This document shows, piece by piece, positions 31,644 to 38,681 of a stretch of 38,681 nucleotides of DNA. A program made the position numbers and the translations under genes. Under the pieces are notes generated by a model. That model saw nothing but the letters and a program-made list of their open reading frames with translations. It was not told the origin of the DNA and did no database searches. The stretch's first letter is position 1, and each line of letters opens with the position of its first letter. Source of the DNA: Alphaproteobacteria bacterium HGW-Alphaproteobacteria-11 (lineage in GTDB: Bacteria; Pseudomonadota; Alphaproteobacteria; Parvibaculales; Parvibaculaceae); contig PHEO01000005.1 of the NCBI GenBank assembly GCA_002841195.1, forward strand, positions 1-38,681, written 5' to 3'.

Positions 31644-32325
31644 GGACGGCCAGCGCGCGCTCGACCTCGGTTGCGGGGCGGGCCGGCACGTCCATGCCAT
31701 GTACTACCACGCCGAATGCCACGTGGTCGGGATCGACCTCGGCTTCGAGGACGTGAAGCGAACGCGCGAAGGCTTCGGCACCTGCCCCGATATGGACCCG
31801 CAGACGCGGCGCAGCTTTTCGCTGTCGGTCGGCAACGCATTGTCGCTGCCCTTTCCCGATGCAAGCTTCGACAAGATTGTCTGCTCGGAAGTGCTGGAAC
31901 ACATTCCGGACTACAAGCAGGCCGTCGCCGAGATCGAACGCATCCTGAAGCCGGGCGGCACACTGGCCGTCAGCGTGCCGCGTTTCTTCCCCGAATGGGT
32001 GTGCTGGAAACTCTCAGACGACTATCACAACGAGCCGGGCGGCCATGTCCGCATCTTTCAGGAAAGCGAACTGAAAGGCGCCGTCGAAAGCCGCGGCCTC
32101 TCCTTCTTTCACTGCCATTTCGCCCACGGCCTGCATTCGCCCTATTGGTGGCTGAAATGCGCCGTCGGCGTGAAGCGCGATGACGTGAAACTGGTCAATC
32201 TCTACAAGCGCTTTCTCGAATGGGACATCCTTGAGGGCCCGTGGCTGACGCGGACGCTCGAAAAACTCGCCGGACCGCTGATGGGAAAAAGCGTCGTTCT
32301 CTATTTCACCAAGGGAACGGCGTGA
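31609..32325 (+). CDS. Class I SAM-dependent methyltransferase (Methyltransf_11-like)
   Basis: Methyltransferase of 238 aa. Motif I is ALDLGCGAGRHVHAM (about 17-31), the acidic loop VVGIDLGFEDVKRT, and motif IV region PFPDASFDKIVCSEVLEHIPDY, with ILKPGGTLAVSVPR after it. The C-terminus has a Trp-rich helix (SPYWWLKCAVG) that may touch membrane or lipid substrate. ATG 31609 lies inside the glycosyltransferase gene (35-bp overlap) and inside a duplicated GCAGACAATCG. Its stop shares one base with the next start (TGATG). The three-gene coupling suggests successive steps on one molecule. Confidence 0.88.
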   Translation: MQTIDLNVLGLRDGQRALDLGCGAGRHVHAMYYHAECHVVGIDLGFEDVKRTREGFGTCPDMDPQTRRSFSLSVGNALSLPFPDASFDKIVCSEVLEHIPDYKQAVAEIERILKPGGTLAVSVPRFFPEWVCWKLSDDYHNEPGGHVRIFQESELKGAVESRGLSFFHCHFAHGLHSPYWWLKCAVGVKRDDVKLVNLYKRFLEWDILEGPWLTRTLEKLAGPLMGKSVVLYFTKGTA

Positions 32326-33410
32326 TGGTGCATCTGACCTGGGGCGATGCGGTGCCGCCGGAATTCTTTGCCGGTTCGCGCGCGCGCATCATGGAATTGC
32401 AGCGCGACAATGGCGCGATCCCCTGGTACGACGGCGGCGTCATCGACCCGTGGAACCACACCGAAGCGGCGATGGGCCTGACGGTGCTCGGCGAAATCGA
32501 TCATGCGCGCCGCGCCTTCCGCTATCTCGCCGAGACGCAGTTGAAGGACGGATCGTGGTGGGGCCAGCTCGGCTCCGCGGTTCCCTTCGACGACGACGAA
32601 CAACGCTTCACCGGCGAGGAACACGAAGCGGGCCATCACATCCGCGACACCAATTTCGCTGCCTACATCGCCACCGGCGCCTGGCATCACTATCTCGTCA
32701 CGCGCGACCGCAAATGGCTGGCCGGGATCTGGCCGCATGTGAAGGCCGCGATCACTTTCGTGCTGGCGCATCAGAGCCCGCATGGCGACATTCGCTGGTC
32801 GGCCGCCGACCCGCATACGCCGGAAGACGACGCGCTGATCACCGGCTGCTCCTCGATCTACAAGAGCCTCGAATGCGCCGCCCATATCGCGCGCGAGCTC
32901 GGCGAACCGTCGCGCGACTGGCTGACCGCGCGGGCCCGGCTCGGCGAAGCGCTGCGCGACAAGCCGCATCGCTTCGACCGCACCTGGGAGCCGAAGGACC
33001 GCTATTCGATGGACTGGTACTACCCCGTCCTCGCCGGTGTCGTCACCGGCGAAGCGGCGCGGAAACGCCTCGACTGGAAATGGGACATCTTCGTCGCCGA
33101 CGGCAAGGGTTGCCGCTGCGTGCTCGACCAGCCCTGGGTGACGGTCGCCGAAAGCGCCGAGCTGACCATGGCGCTGCTGGTCGCCGGACGGCGCAAGGAA
33201 GCCGAGGCCATGCTCTCCTGGCAGCACCAGTGGCGCGCCGATTGCGGCGCCTACTGGATGGGCTATCAGTTCGAGGACGATGTCGCCTGGCCGGCCGAGA
33301 AACCGGCATGGACGGCCGCCGCCGTTATCCTCGCGACCGACGCCGTGACCGGCATGACGCCCGCCGCACGCCTCTTCGCCGAGCGCACGCTAGCCGAGGC
33401 GGCGGAGTAG
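32325..33410 (+). CDS. Prenyltransferase/terpene-cyclase-like alpha-barrel protein
   Basis: Protein of 361 aa with an all-helical toroid repeat. DPWNHTEAAMGLTVLGEIDHARRAF, TQLKDGSWWGQLGS (a QW-like repeat), DTNFAAYIATGAWHHYLV and GCSSIYKSLECAAHIA recur at ~50-residue steps, like squalene/oxidosqualene cyclases or six-hairpin glycosidases. The DxDD cyclase motif is absent, so catalysis as a cyclase is doubtful; glycoside binding or hydrolysis is an alternative. ATG 32325 overlaps the methyltransferase stop by one base (TGATG). Its last 21 bases overlap the end of the convergent methyltransferase. Confidence 0.75.
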   Translation: MVHLTWGDAVPPEFFAGSRARIMELQRDNGAIPWYDGGVIDPWNHTEAAMGLTVLGEIDHARRAFRYLAETQLKDGSWWGQLGSAVPFDDDEQRFTGEEHEAGHHIRDTNFAAYIATGAWHHYLVTRDRKWLAGIWPHVKAAITFVLAHQSPHGDIRWSAADPHTPEDDALITGCSSIYKSLECAAHIARELGEPSRDWLTARARLGEALRDKPHRFDRTWEPKDRYSMDWYYPVLAGVVTGEAARKRLDWKWDIFVADGKGCRCVLDQPWVTVAESAELTMALLVAGRRKEAEAMLSWQHQWRADCGAYWMGYQFEDDVAWPAEKPAWTAAAVILATDAVTGMTPAARLFAERTLAEAAE

Positions 33411-34010
33411 CCTGAGGCTCTTCACGGCTTTCTCTTCCTCAAACAGTTTCGACGCCAGCGCCATCTTGTAAATCTCGTAGGGCGGGCGGCCGCCATCCTT
33501 CGGGTCGGGGAAGACGTCGTGAATGGCGAGGATGCCGCCCGGCATCACGCGAGGGCCCCAGAGGCGATAATCGGTCAGCGCCGGTTCCATGCCGTGACCG
33601 CCGTCGATGAAGACCATCGCAAGCGGAGTCGCCCAGCCTTTCGAGGCAACCTCCGACGGCGCGACCAGCGGCACCACCGTGTCTTCGAGTTGCGCCATAC
33701 GCATCGTCCGGCGGAACAGCGGAAAGGTGTTGAGACGGCCGGTCTCGGCATCCTGGAGTTCGGCGTCGTGATGCTCCCAGCCCTGCTGGTTTTCCTCCGA
33801 GCCGTAATGATGATCGAGCGCATAGAGCACGGCGTTGTTGGCCTGGCAGGCGACACCGATATAGACCGTCGACTTGCCGCAATAGGAGCCGATCTCGAGC
33901 ACCGGGCCGCGCCGCGAGGCTTCGAGCGCCGCCTCATGCAGCGCCCAGCCCTCTTCCGCGTCCATGAAACCCTTCACCGCCTCGATGTCGATGGGAAGCT
34001 TGCGCGCCAA
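33390..34010 (-). CDS. TylF-type class I SAM methyltransferase (Methyltransf_24)
   Basis: Methyltransferase of 206 aa. VLEIGSYCGKSTVYIGVAC (about 37-55) binds SAM; VFIDGGHGMEPALTDYRLWGPRVMPGGILAIHDVF holds the metal-binding DGGH/D motif of TylF and macrocin O-methyltransferases, which modify sugars. A sugar O-methylation step fits the adjacent glycosyltransferase operon, which it faces. The start codon is TTG at 34010, supported by AAGGAC six bases upstream. Its 3' end overlaps the prenyltransferase-like gene by 21 bp tail to tail, so antisense interference is possible. Confidence 0.87.
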   Translation of the reverse strand: MARKLPIDIEAVKGFMDAEEGWALHEAALEASRRGPVLEIGSYCGKSTVYIGVACQANNAVLYALDHHYGSEENQQGWEHHDAELQDAETGRLNTFPLFRRTMRMAQLEDTVVPLVAPSEVASKGWATPLAMVFIDGGHGMEPALTDYRLWGPRVMPGGILAIHDVFPDPKDGGRPPYEIYKMALASKLFEEEKAVKSLRLLRRLG

Positions 34011-34137
34011 AATCCGGTCCTTTCGCCTTGCCGGAACGCCCGGCCCCGCCTTCTCTAGCCTCTCGCAAGGGCGCGAAGCAAACGGTTAAGCAATGCCTCC
34101 GATAATGGCTGGGCCAGTCTCACCCGGAGCCAGATAC

Positions 34138-34686
34138 ATGAGCCAGCCCGCCTTCGCCCCGGAACCGGACGATTACGACGCCATCGAACAGGCGGTGCGC
34201 GAAACCCCGCGCGGCCGCTGGTTCCTGGAGGAATTCGCCCGCCGCCACGCTGCCGGCGCCGCCGAGGTCGTTGCCGCGATCGAGAAACTGGCAAGGGAAA
34301 CCGATGCCGGGCTCCGGCTCGGCTTCGTCTATCACGAGGCGCAGGAACTGGCCCGCGCGCTGGCCGAAGCGCAAGCCGGCTTTGCCGAAGTCGGACCGGA
34401 CGAGCCCGCCGCCGACCCTGCAACCATCGCCGATGCCGCGGCCCGCGCCGCCACCGACATCGCGAGCGCCGCCGAAAGGCTGCAGGAAATCGCCGAGGCA
34501 TTGCGCGGCAAAGGCGCCGACGCCGACCTCTGCGACGAGATCGAAACCCATGCCGGCGGCATTTTCATGGCCACGGCCTATGAGGAACTGACCGGCAAGC
34601 GCATCGCCAACGTCGCCGCGGCACTCGACCAAATCGAGGAACGCATCTCGCGTCTGATTGAACGCTGGGAAAACGAAGTCCGCTAG
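34138..34686 (+). CDS. CheZ-like phosphatase-family protein with altered active site
   Basis: Helical protein of 182 aa. The C-terminal motif ATAYEELTGKRIANVAAALDQIEERISRLIERW follows CheZ's long hairpin, where the catalytic DLTGQ is expected; here it reads ELTGK, replacing both the Asp and the Gln that dephosphorylate CheY-P. The central region (90-150) is a coil pair. It could be a non-catalytic relative binding a response regulator, or a divergent phosphatase. ATG 34138 has GGAG eight bases upstream, preferred over 34093. No chemotaxis genes are nearby. It converges with the dehydratase gene, overlapping its stop by 4 bp. Confidence 0.65.
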   Translation: MSQPAFAPEPDDYDAIEQAVRETPRGRWFLEEFARRHAAGAAEVVAAIEKLARETDAGLRLGFVYHEAQELARALAEAQAGFAEVGPDEPAADPATIADAAARAATDIASAAERLQEIAEALRGKGADADLCDEIETHAGGIFMATAYEELTGKRIANVAAALDQIEERISRLIERWENEVR

Positions 34687-35663
34687 CCGGCGAGCACGCG
34701 CGCAAACGCCGCCGGGTCGGCATTGCCGCCGCTCAGCACCAGCGCCACCGACTTTCCCTTTGCGTTGAACCGCCCGGCCAGCACCGCCGCCAGCGCTACG
34801 GCGCCGCCGGGCTCGACCACAAGTTTCAACTCCTCGAAGGCAAAACGCATCGCCGCCGCCACTTCGGCATCGCTGACAGCCAGACCGCCGGCAAGATGCA
34901 CGGCGTTGATCGCGAAGGTCAGTTCGCCCGGCATCGGCGCCAGCAGCGCGTCGCAAAACGACTGCCCGCCAGCTTCATTATCGAGCCGCTGCCCCGCGGT
35001 CAGCGAGCGCGCGTGATCGTCGAAGCCTTGCGGCTCGACGCACCAGACTTTCGCCTCCGGCATCGCCGCACCGAGCGCCAGCGCCGTGCCGGCGGCGAGC
35101 CCGCCGCCGCCCGCCGGCACCAGCACCCCATCGAGCGCGACGCCGCGCCGCGACGCATCCTCCGCGATCTCGAGCCCCACCGTACCCTGTCCGGCAATGA
35201 TCCCCGGATCGTCATAGGGCCGCACAACAACCGCACCGCGCTCCGCCGCGATGCGCGCACCGATTTCCTCGCGTACCTCCTTCAGCCGATCGTAGAGCAC
35301 CACTTCCGCGCCAAGGCCGCGCGTCCGCTCGATCTTGAGCCGCGGCGCATCCGACGGCATGACGATGAGCGCCGGAATGTCGAGCATCCGCGCCGCTGCC
35401 GCGACGCCCTGCGCGTGATTGCCCGACGACCAGGCGACGACACCGCCACGCCGCTCGTCCGCCGAAAGCTGCGACAGACAGTTCCAGGCGCCGCGAAACT
35501 TGAACGACCCCGTCCGTTGCAGCACTTCCGGCTTGATGAATATCCGGCCACCGCAGCGCGCATCGAGCGCCGCACATTCAAGGAGCGGCGTCCGAACCGC
35601 AACGCCGGCGATCCGCGCCGCCGCGGCACGGACATCCTCGGCATCGGGCAGACGCACGGTCAC
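34683..35663 (-). CDS. PLP-dependent threonine/serine dehydratase-family enzyme
   Basis: Fold-type II PLP enzyme of 326 aa. The Schiff-base Lys is K55 in TGSFKFRGA; SSGNHAQGVAAAARML follows and VPAGGGGLAAGTAL binds the cofactor phosphate. There is no C-terminal ACT domain, so it resembles catabolic threonine dehydratase or serine racemase, not allosteric IlvA. GTG 35663 overlaps the preceding stop as GTGA; the track's ATG 35699 would overlap by 40 bp and has no ribosome site. It is coupled to a histidine phosphatase, an uncommon pairing whose meaning is unclear. Substrate could be Thr, Ser or a hydroxy-aspartate. Confidence 0.87.
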   Translation of the reverse strand: MTVRLPDAEDVRAAAARIAGVAVRTPLLECAALDARCGGRIFIKPEVLQRTGSFKFRGAWNCLSQLSADERRGGVVAWSSGNHAQGVAAAARMLDIPALIVMPSDAPRLKIERTRGLGAEVVLYDRLKEVREEIGARIAAERGAVVVRPYDDPGIIAGQGTVGLEIAEDASRRGVALDGVLVPAGGGGLAAGTALALGAAMPEAKVWCVEPQGFDDHARSLTAGQRLDNEAGGQSFCDALLAPMPGELTFAINAVHLAGGLAVSDAEVAAAMRFAFEELKLVVEPGGAVALAAVLAGRFNAKGKSVALVLSGGNADPAAFARVLAG

Positions 35664-36262
35664 ACCGAGAGATCGAGATTGATGCAGCCGACGCTCCATT
35701 GCGCAACGCCGTCGACATCGCGGTGGCCAAGCCGCGTGATCGACAACGGCGCAACTTCAACGCGCAACGCTGTCGCAAGATCGATGCCGAGCGCATGGAC
35801 GATCGCCGCCCGGACCGCCCCGGCATGGGCGACCGAGACGAGCGTGTGTCCCGCATAATGCGCACTCAACCTGTCGATGCCCGCCGCGATGCGCGCCGCC
35901 ATTTCGGCAAAGCTCTCGCCCTCGGGCGGCCGGATGTCGGCCGGATGCGACCAGTCCAGCGTCCGGTTGGCGGCGAAGACATCGTTGTAGCTCATGCCCT
36001 GCCAGCGCCCGTAATGCTGGTCGGTGAAATCGCCGACCGCCACTGGATCGACACCGGATTTCAGCGCCAGCGCCGTGACCCGGGTTCGCAGCAGTGGCGA
36101 CGACAACCAGACGGCAACGGAGGGCAACCGCCGCGCAATGGCCGACGCCAGCGCCGGATCGACCGGCTCGGCGGCGACGTCGAGATGTCCGTAATAGCGG
36201 CTCTCGCGCCCCTGCACCGGCGCGTGAACAATCCATATCCATTCGGTCCGCACACCCGCCAT
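35660..36262 (-). CDS. Histidine phosphatase family protein lacking the RHG arginine
   Basis: Phosphoglycerate-mutase-fold protein of 200 aa. It begins WIWIVHAPVQGRES, where phosphatases of the CobC/alpha-ribazole type normally read RHAPV, so the Arg of the catalytic 'RHG' pair is Val. The nucleophile His remains, as do LSSPLLRTRVTA and the second His in SVAHAGAVRA. PPEGESFAEMAARI is normal. Activity may be reduced or altered. The codon is GTT in the sequence, so this is no misreading. It starts immediately after the CorA stop and its own stop overlaps the dehydratase start. Confidence 0.83.
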   Translation of the reverse strand: MAGVRTEWIWIVHAPVQGRESRYYGHLDVAAEPVDPALASAIARRLPSVAVWLSSPLLRTRVTALALKSGVDPVAVGDFTDQHYGRWQGMSYNDVFAANRTLDWSHPADIRPPEGESFAEMAARIAAGIDRLSAHYAGHTLVSVAHAGAVRAAIVHALGIDLATALRVEVAPLSITRLGHRDVDGVAQWSVGCINLDLSV

Positions 36263-37282
36263 CTAGAGCCAGCCGCGTTGCTTGAAAAAAAGATAAGGCG
36301 TGACGGCGGAGACCACCATCGCCAGCAGCGCTAGAGGATAACCGAAGGGCCAGGCGAGTTCGGGCATGAACTCGAAATTCATCCCGTAGATACTGGCGAT
36401 CAGCGTCGGCGGCAGGAAAACGACGGCGGCCACCGAGAAAATCTTGATGATGCCGCTCTGCTCGTTGCTGATCAGGCCGAGGGTCGCATTGAGAATGAAG
36501 CTCGTATTGTTGGCGATGAAGCTCGCATGGTCGCTGAGCGCCGTCAGGTCGCGCGAAATCGTCTTGAAGGCCCGCTCGGTCGATTTCGGCCGTTTTTCGG
36601 TCGCCGGCCGCGCGATGAAGCTAACCAGGCGGCCGAAACTGACGAGACTTTCGCGCACTTGCGAGGTCAGGGCATGACTGCGGCCGATACGGCGCAGGAT
36701 TTCGTCGTAATTGCGTTTTCTTTTGCCCCCGTCATGCGGAAATACTTCGCCCGACAGCACATCGATGTCGGACTGCACCCGTTCCAGAATGTCGGCAACA
36801 CGATCGACAATGGCATCGAGCAACCCCGCCAGAACCTCCTCGCCGCTTGCGCAAGGCACGCTGTGACGCCGCGCCTCGGACGCATAGTGACGAAACGGCG
36901 TCGGCTCGGCATAGCGCAACGTCAGCAGCCGGTGGCCGGCAAGAACGAAAGTGACGGGTACAACCAGCGGCGTCGGCGTGTCGGCCTGCGTCACCATCGC
37001 CGCCGTCATGTAGACCGCATCGTCCTCCAGATAGAGGCGGCTCGACACCTCGATCTCCTGCATGTCTTCCTCGGTCGGCACGTCGAGGCTGAGCTTGACG
37101 TCGACATAGGTCAGCTCTTCGTCCGTCGGCTGAAGAAGATCGAGCCAAACCGCCTCGGCGGGAATTGCCTCACCGATGGCGACCGTAACCGGCGTCAGCG
37201 CACCATTGGCCGGCACATAGGCAGTAATCATTTGAATGTCCGCATCGGCATTTTCGAATCTCGCCCGATCATGCCCACTCAT
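36263..37282 (-). CDS. corA: CorA-family magnesium/divalent cation channel
   Basis: Membrane channel of 339 aa. The cytosolic N-terminal domain holds AVWLDLLQPTDEELTYV and a long stalk helix (about 180-275). TM1 ends with the signature YGMNFEFMPEL, which forms the pore mouth; TM2 is YPLALLAMVVSAVTPYLFF, leaving a short basic tail (KQRGWL). It takes up Mg2+, possibly also Co2+ or Ni2+, driven by membrane potential. ATG 37282 is used, with ATG 37231 as an alternative. It heads a minus-strand trio with the phosphatase and dehydratase, and is divergent from the RNA helicase. Confidence 0.94.
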   Translation of the reverse strand: MSGHDRARFENADADIQMITAYVPANGALTPVTVAIGEAIPAEAVWLDLLQPTDEELTYVDVKLSLDVPTEEDMQEIEVSSRLYLEDDAVYMTAAMVTQADTPTPLVVPVTFVLAGHRLLTLRYAEPTPFRHYASEARRHSVPCASGEEVLAGLLDAIVDRVADILERVQSDIDVLSGEVFPHDGGKRKRNYDEILRRIGRSHALTSQVRESLVSFGRLVSFIARPATEKRPKSTERAFKTISRDLTALSDHASFIANNTSFILNATLGLISNEQSGIIKIFSVAAVVFLPPTLIASIYGMNFEFMPELAWPFGYPLALLAMVVSAVTPYLFFKQRGWL

Positions 37283-37341
37283 GGCGCCTGCGACAATCCG
37301 CCTCTCCGAGCCCCGTTAAGGTTTCACGAACCCTTTCGTTC

Positions 37342-37370
37342 TTGACTTGCGCGGCCAAAAGGCCCATTTA
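37342..37370 (+). promoter_or_regulatory. Possible promoter of the DEAD-box helicase gene
   Basis: TTGACT (37342-37347) and CATTTA (37365-37370) at 17-bp spacing, with a GGCCAAAAGGCC dyad inside the spacer (37352-37363). The predicted transcript would carry an unusually long leader of about 165 nt before ATG 37542. Confidence 0.4.
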
Positions 37371-37467
37371 GCGCCTATCTGCCTTCGTGTGCGCGCTCTG
37401 CGCTGCCTTCCCGGCACCGCCTAACCCCGAAGCAGCAGACCCTTTCCTCGATTCCAAGCGCGTTGGA

Positions 37468-37508
37468 ACGCGGCAAGACCCCGCGTGAAGCGACGGCCAT
37501 AGTGGCCG
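37468..37508 (+). other. Tandem hairpins in the long helicase leader
   Basis: ACGCGG (37468-37473) pairs with CCGCGT (37481-37486) over a 7-nt loop; CGGCCA (37494-37499) pairs with TGGCCG (37503-37508) over 3 nt. They lie 30-75 nt before the start codon. Long structured leaders on DEAD-box helicase genes often give cold or autoregulatory control in other bacteria; that role here is inferred. Confidence 0.4.
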
Positions 37509-37541
37509 GCGCACGACGTTTGACTTGTGAGATTGTAACTT

Positions 37542-38681
37542 ATGACCACCAAGACCTTCGCGGATCTCGGCATTGCCGAGCCGCTCTGCCGCGCGCTTGC
37601 GGCGCAGAACTACACCACCCCCACCCCCATCCAGGCCCAGTCCATTCCGGCGCTTCTCGAAGGCCGCGACCTGCTCGGCCTCGCCCAGACGGGCACCGGC
37701 AAGACGGCGGCTTTCGTGCTGCCGATCCTCCAGCGTCTCGACCCGCAGGCCAAACGCCCGCACAAGGGCGCCCGTGTCGTCATTCTCGCGCCGACGCGCG
37801 AACTGGCGATCCAGATCGGCCAGAGCATCGAAACCTATGGCCGCAACCTGAAGCTCCGTCACACGGTGATTTTCGGCGGCGTCAACCAGTTCCGCCAGGT
37901 CAAGGCGCTCGCCGGCGGCGTCGACATTCTCGTCGCAACGCCCGGCCGTCTGCTCGACCTGATGAACCAGCGTCATGCCGATCTCCGTCAGGCCTCGGTT
38001 CTGGTGCTCGACGAAGCCGACCGCATGCTCGACATGGGCTTCATCCACGACGTCAAGAAGATCGTCGCGGCGCTGCCCAAGACGCGCCAGTCGCTGCTCT
38101 TCTCGGCCACGATGCCCTCGAACATCGAGCATCTCGCGGCTGAAATTCTCAACGATCCGGTCCGCGTCGAAGTGCGGCCCGAAATCATCACCGTCGACAA
38201 GATCGACCAGCGCGTGCTGCATGTCGACGGCAAGCGCAAGCGCGAACTGCTGACGAAACTGCTGGACAACAGCGAGTTGAGCCGCGTCATCGTCTTCACG
38301 CGCACCAAGCATTGCGCCAACCGCGTCAGCGAGCAGCTCGAAAAAACGGGCATCGCCGCCGAAGCAATCCACGGCAACAAGTCGCAAGGCGCCCGCCAGC
38401 GCGCGCTCGACCAGTTCCGCACCGGCAAGGCCCGCGTTCTGGTCGCGACCGACATTGCGGCCCGCGGCATTGATGTCACGGGCATCACGCATGTCATCAA
38501 TTACGAGCTGCCCAACGAGCCGGAAAGCTATGTGCACCGTATCGGCCGCACCGCGCGCGCCGGCAAGAGCGGCATCGCGATCTCCTTCTGCGATGCTTCC
38601 GAGCGTTCGCATCTGAGAAGCATCGAAAAGCTGACCAAGCGTCCGATCACTGTGGTCGCGACCACGGAATGGCTGGGCGAC
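37542..38681 (+). CDS. DEAD-box ATP-dependent RNA helicase, RhlE-like (3' end beyond window)
   Basis: RNA helicase, 380 codons visible with no stop before the edge, so absent from the ORF track. Q motif [26 protein letters not shown], motif I AQTGTGKT, Ia APTRELA, GG doublet FGGVNQ, TPGR, DEAD box [16 protein letters not shown], then domain 2 with [19 protein letters not shown] and [10 protein letters not shown]. All are intact. It unwinds RNA in ribosome assembly or decay; the basic C-terminal tail typical of RhlE would lie outside. ATG 37542 has no good ribosome site (TTGTAACTT), and the long structured leader suggests post-transcriptional control. Confidence 0.95.
   Translation, partial: MTTKTFADLGIAEPLCRALAAQNYTTPTPIQAQSIPALLEGRDLLGLAQTGTGKTAAFVLPILQRLDPQAKRPHKGARVVILAPTRELAIQIGQSIETYGRNLKLRHTVIFGGVNQFRQVKALAGGVDILVATPGRLLDLMNQRHADLRQASVLVLDEADRMLDMGFIHDVKKIVAALPKTRQSLLFSATMPSNIEHLAAEILNDPVRVEVRPEIITVDKIDQRVLHVDGKRKRELLTKLLDNSELSRVIVFTRTKHCANRVSEQLEKTGIAAEAIHGNKSQGARQRALDQFRTGKARVLVATDIAARGIDVTGITHVINYELPNEPESYVHRIGRTARAGKSGIAISFCDASERSHLRSIEKLTKRPITVVATTEWLGD

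Noticed and set aside
37368-38612. 414-aa minus-strand ORF
   Set aside because: Antisense to the DEAD-box helicase, whose frame is open to the edge and carries every helicase motif.

Overview
The window is from a GC-rich (mid-60s % by eye) alphaproteobacterial chromosome. Evidence: codon usage and GC, a perfect CtrA-type box (TTAA-N7-TTAA), an Mla-type ABC locus whose permease carries an N-terminal STAS domain, a CHASE2-cyclase protein, adrenodoxin-type ferredoxin, and a large share of catabolic and redox genes. A Parvibaculum-like or Rhizobiales-like host is a guess; there is no rRNA or tRNA here to test it. I find 40 protein genes and no tRNA, rRNA, CRISPR array or transposase.

Layout. (1) 1-3830: chorismate mutase, a divergent GST/TetR pair with mirrored operators, a [2Fe-2S] ferredoxin and a phosphonate-monoester-hydrolase-type sulfatase. 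(2) 3831-6799: a clearly foreign, lower-GC islet. It starts with about 570 bp of non-coding DNA full of short repeats (GGGGATAA/TTATCCCC in mirror orientation, ACTGTCA at an 11-bp pitch, a GTCAAAA-ended inverted pair). Three tightly coupled genes follow: a TIGR04255-like protein, an HTH protein, and an unrecognised protein with an SQTCDIV motif. This is the best candidate here for an undescribed system. (3) 6796-9000: an L-2-hydroxyglutarate-oxidase-like flavoenzyme whose probable start overlaps the end of the islet, a palindromic repeat element, and an Hpt phosphotransfer gene. (4) 9036-14827: a membrane-anchored coiled-coil protein that shares a CtrA-box intergenic region with the Hpt gene, then a four-gene Mla-like lipid transport operon (permease, ATPase, MCE protein, lipoprotein) on the minus strand.

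(5) 14939-18899: a cytochrome c, a CHASE2-cyclase protein whose catalytic residues are largely replaced, a REP-like palindrome and a dipeptide epimerase. (6) 18906-25025, minus strand: a compact seven-gene catabolic-looking run (rubredoxin, unknown 369-aa protein, APH-family kinase, small partner protein, MFS transporter, TauD-type dioxygenase, MDR oxidoreductase) with several 4-bp overlaps. (7) 25181-30109, plus strand: SDR, DUF423 protein, FAD oxidoreductase with a strong palindromic operator in its promoter, epoxide hydrolase, a four-TM protein and a SnoaL-like protein. (8) 30159-34010: glycosyltransferase 4, methyltransferase and a prenyltransferase/cyclase-like alpha-barrel protein as an overlapping operon, faced by a TylF-type methyltransferase; this looks like a small glycoconjugate or specialised-metabolite locus. 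(9) 34138-38681: a CheZ-like protein with altered active-site residues, a PLP dehydratase, a histidine phosphatase lacking the Arg of its RHG motif, a CorA channel, and a DEAD-box RNA helicase with a structured leader, cut by the window edge.

The recurring themes are xenobiotic or lipid catabolism (phosphonate ester, epoxide, 2-oxoglutarate dioxygenase, small iron-sulfur electron carriers) and cell-envelope or cell-cycle functions. Functions are assigned from motifs read by eye; no database search was possible.
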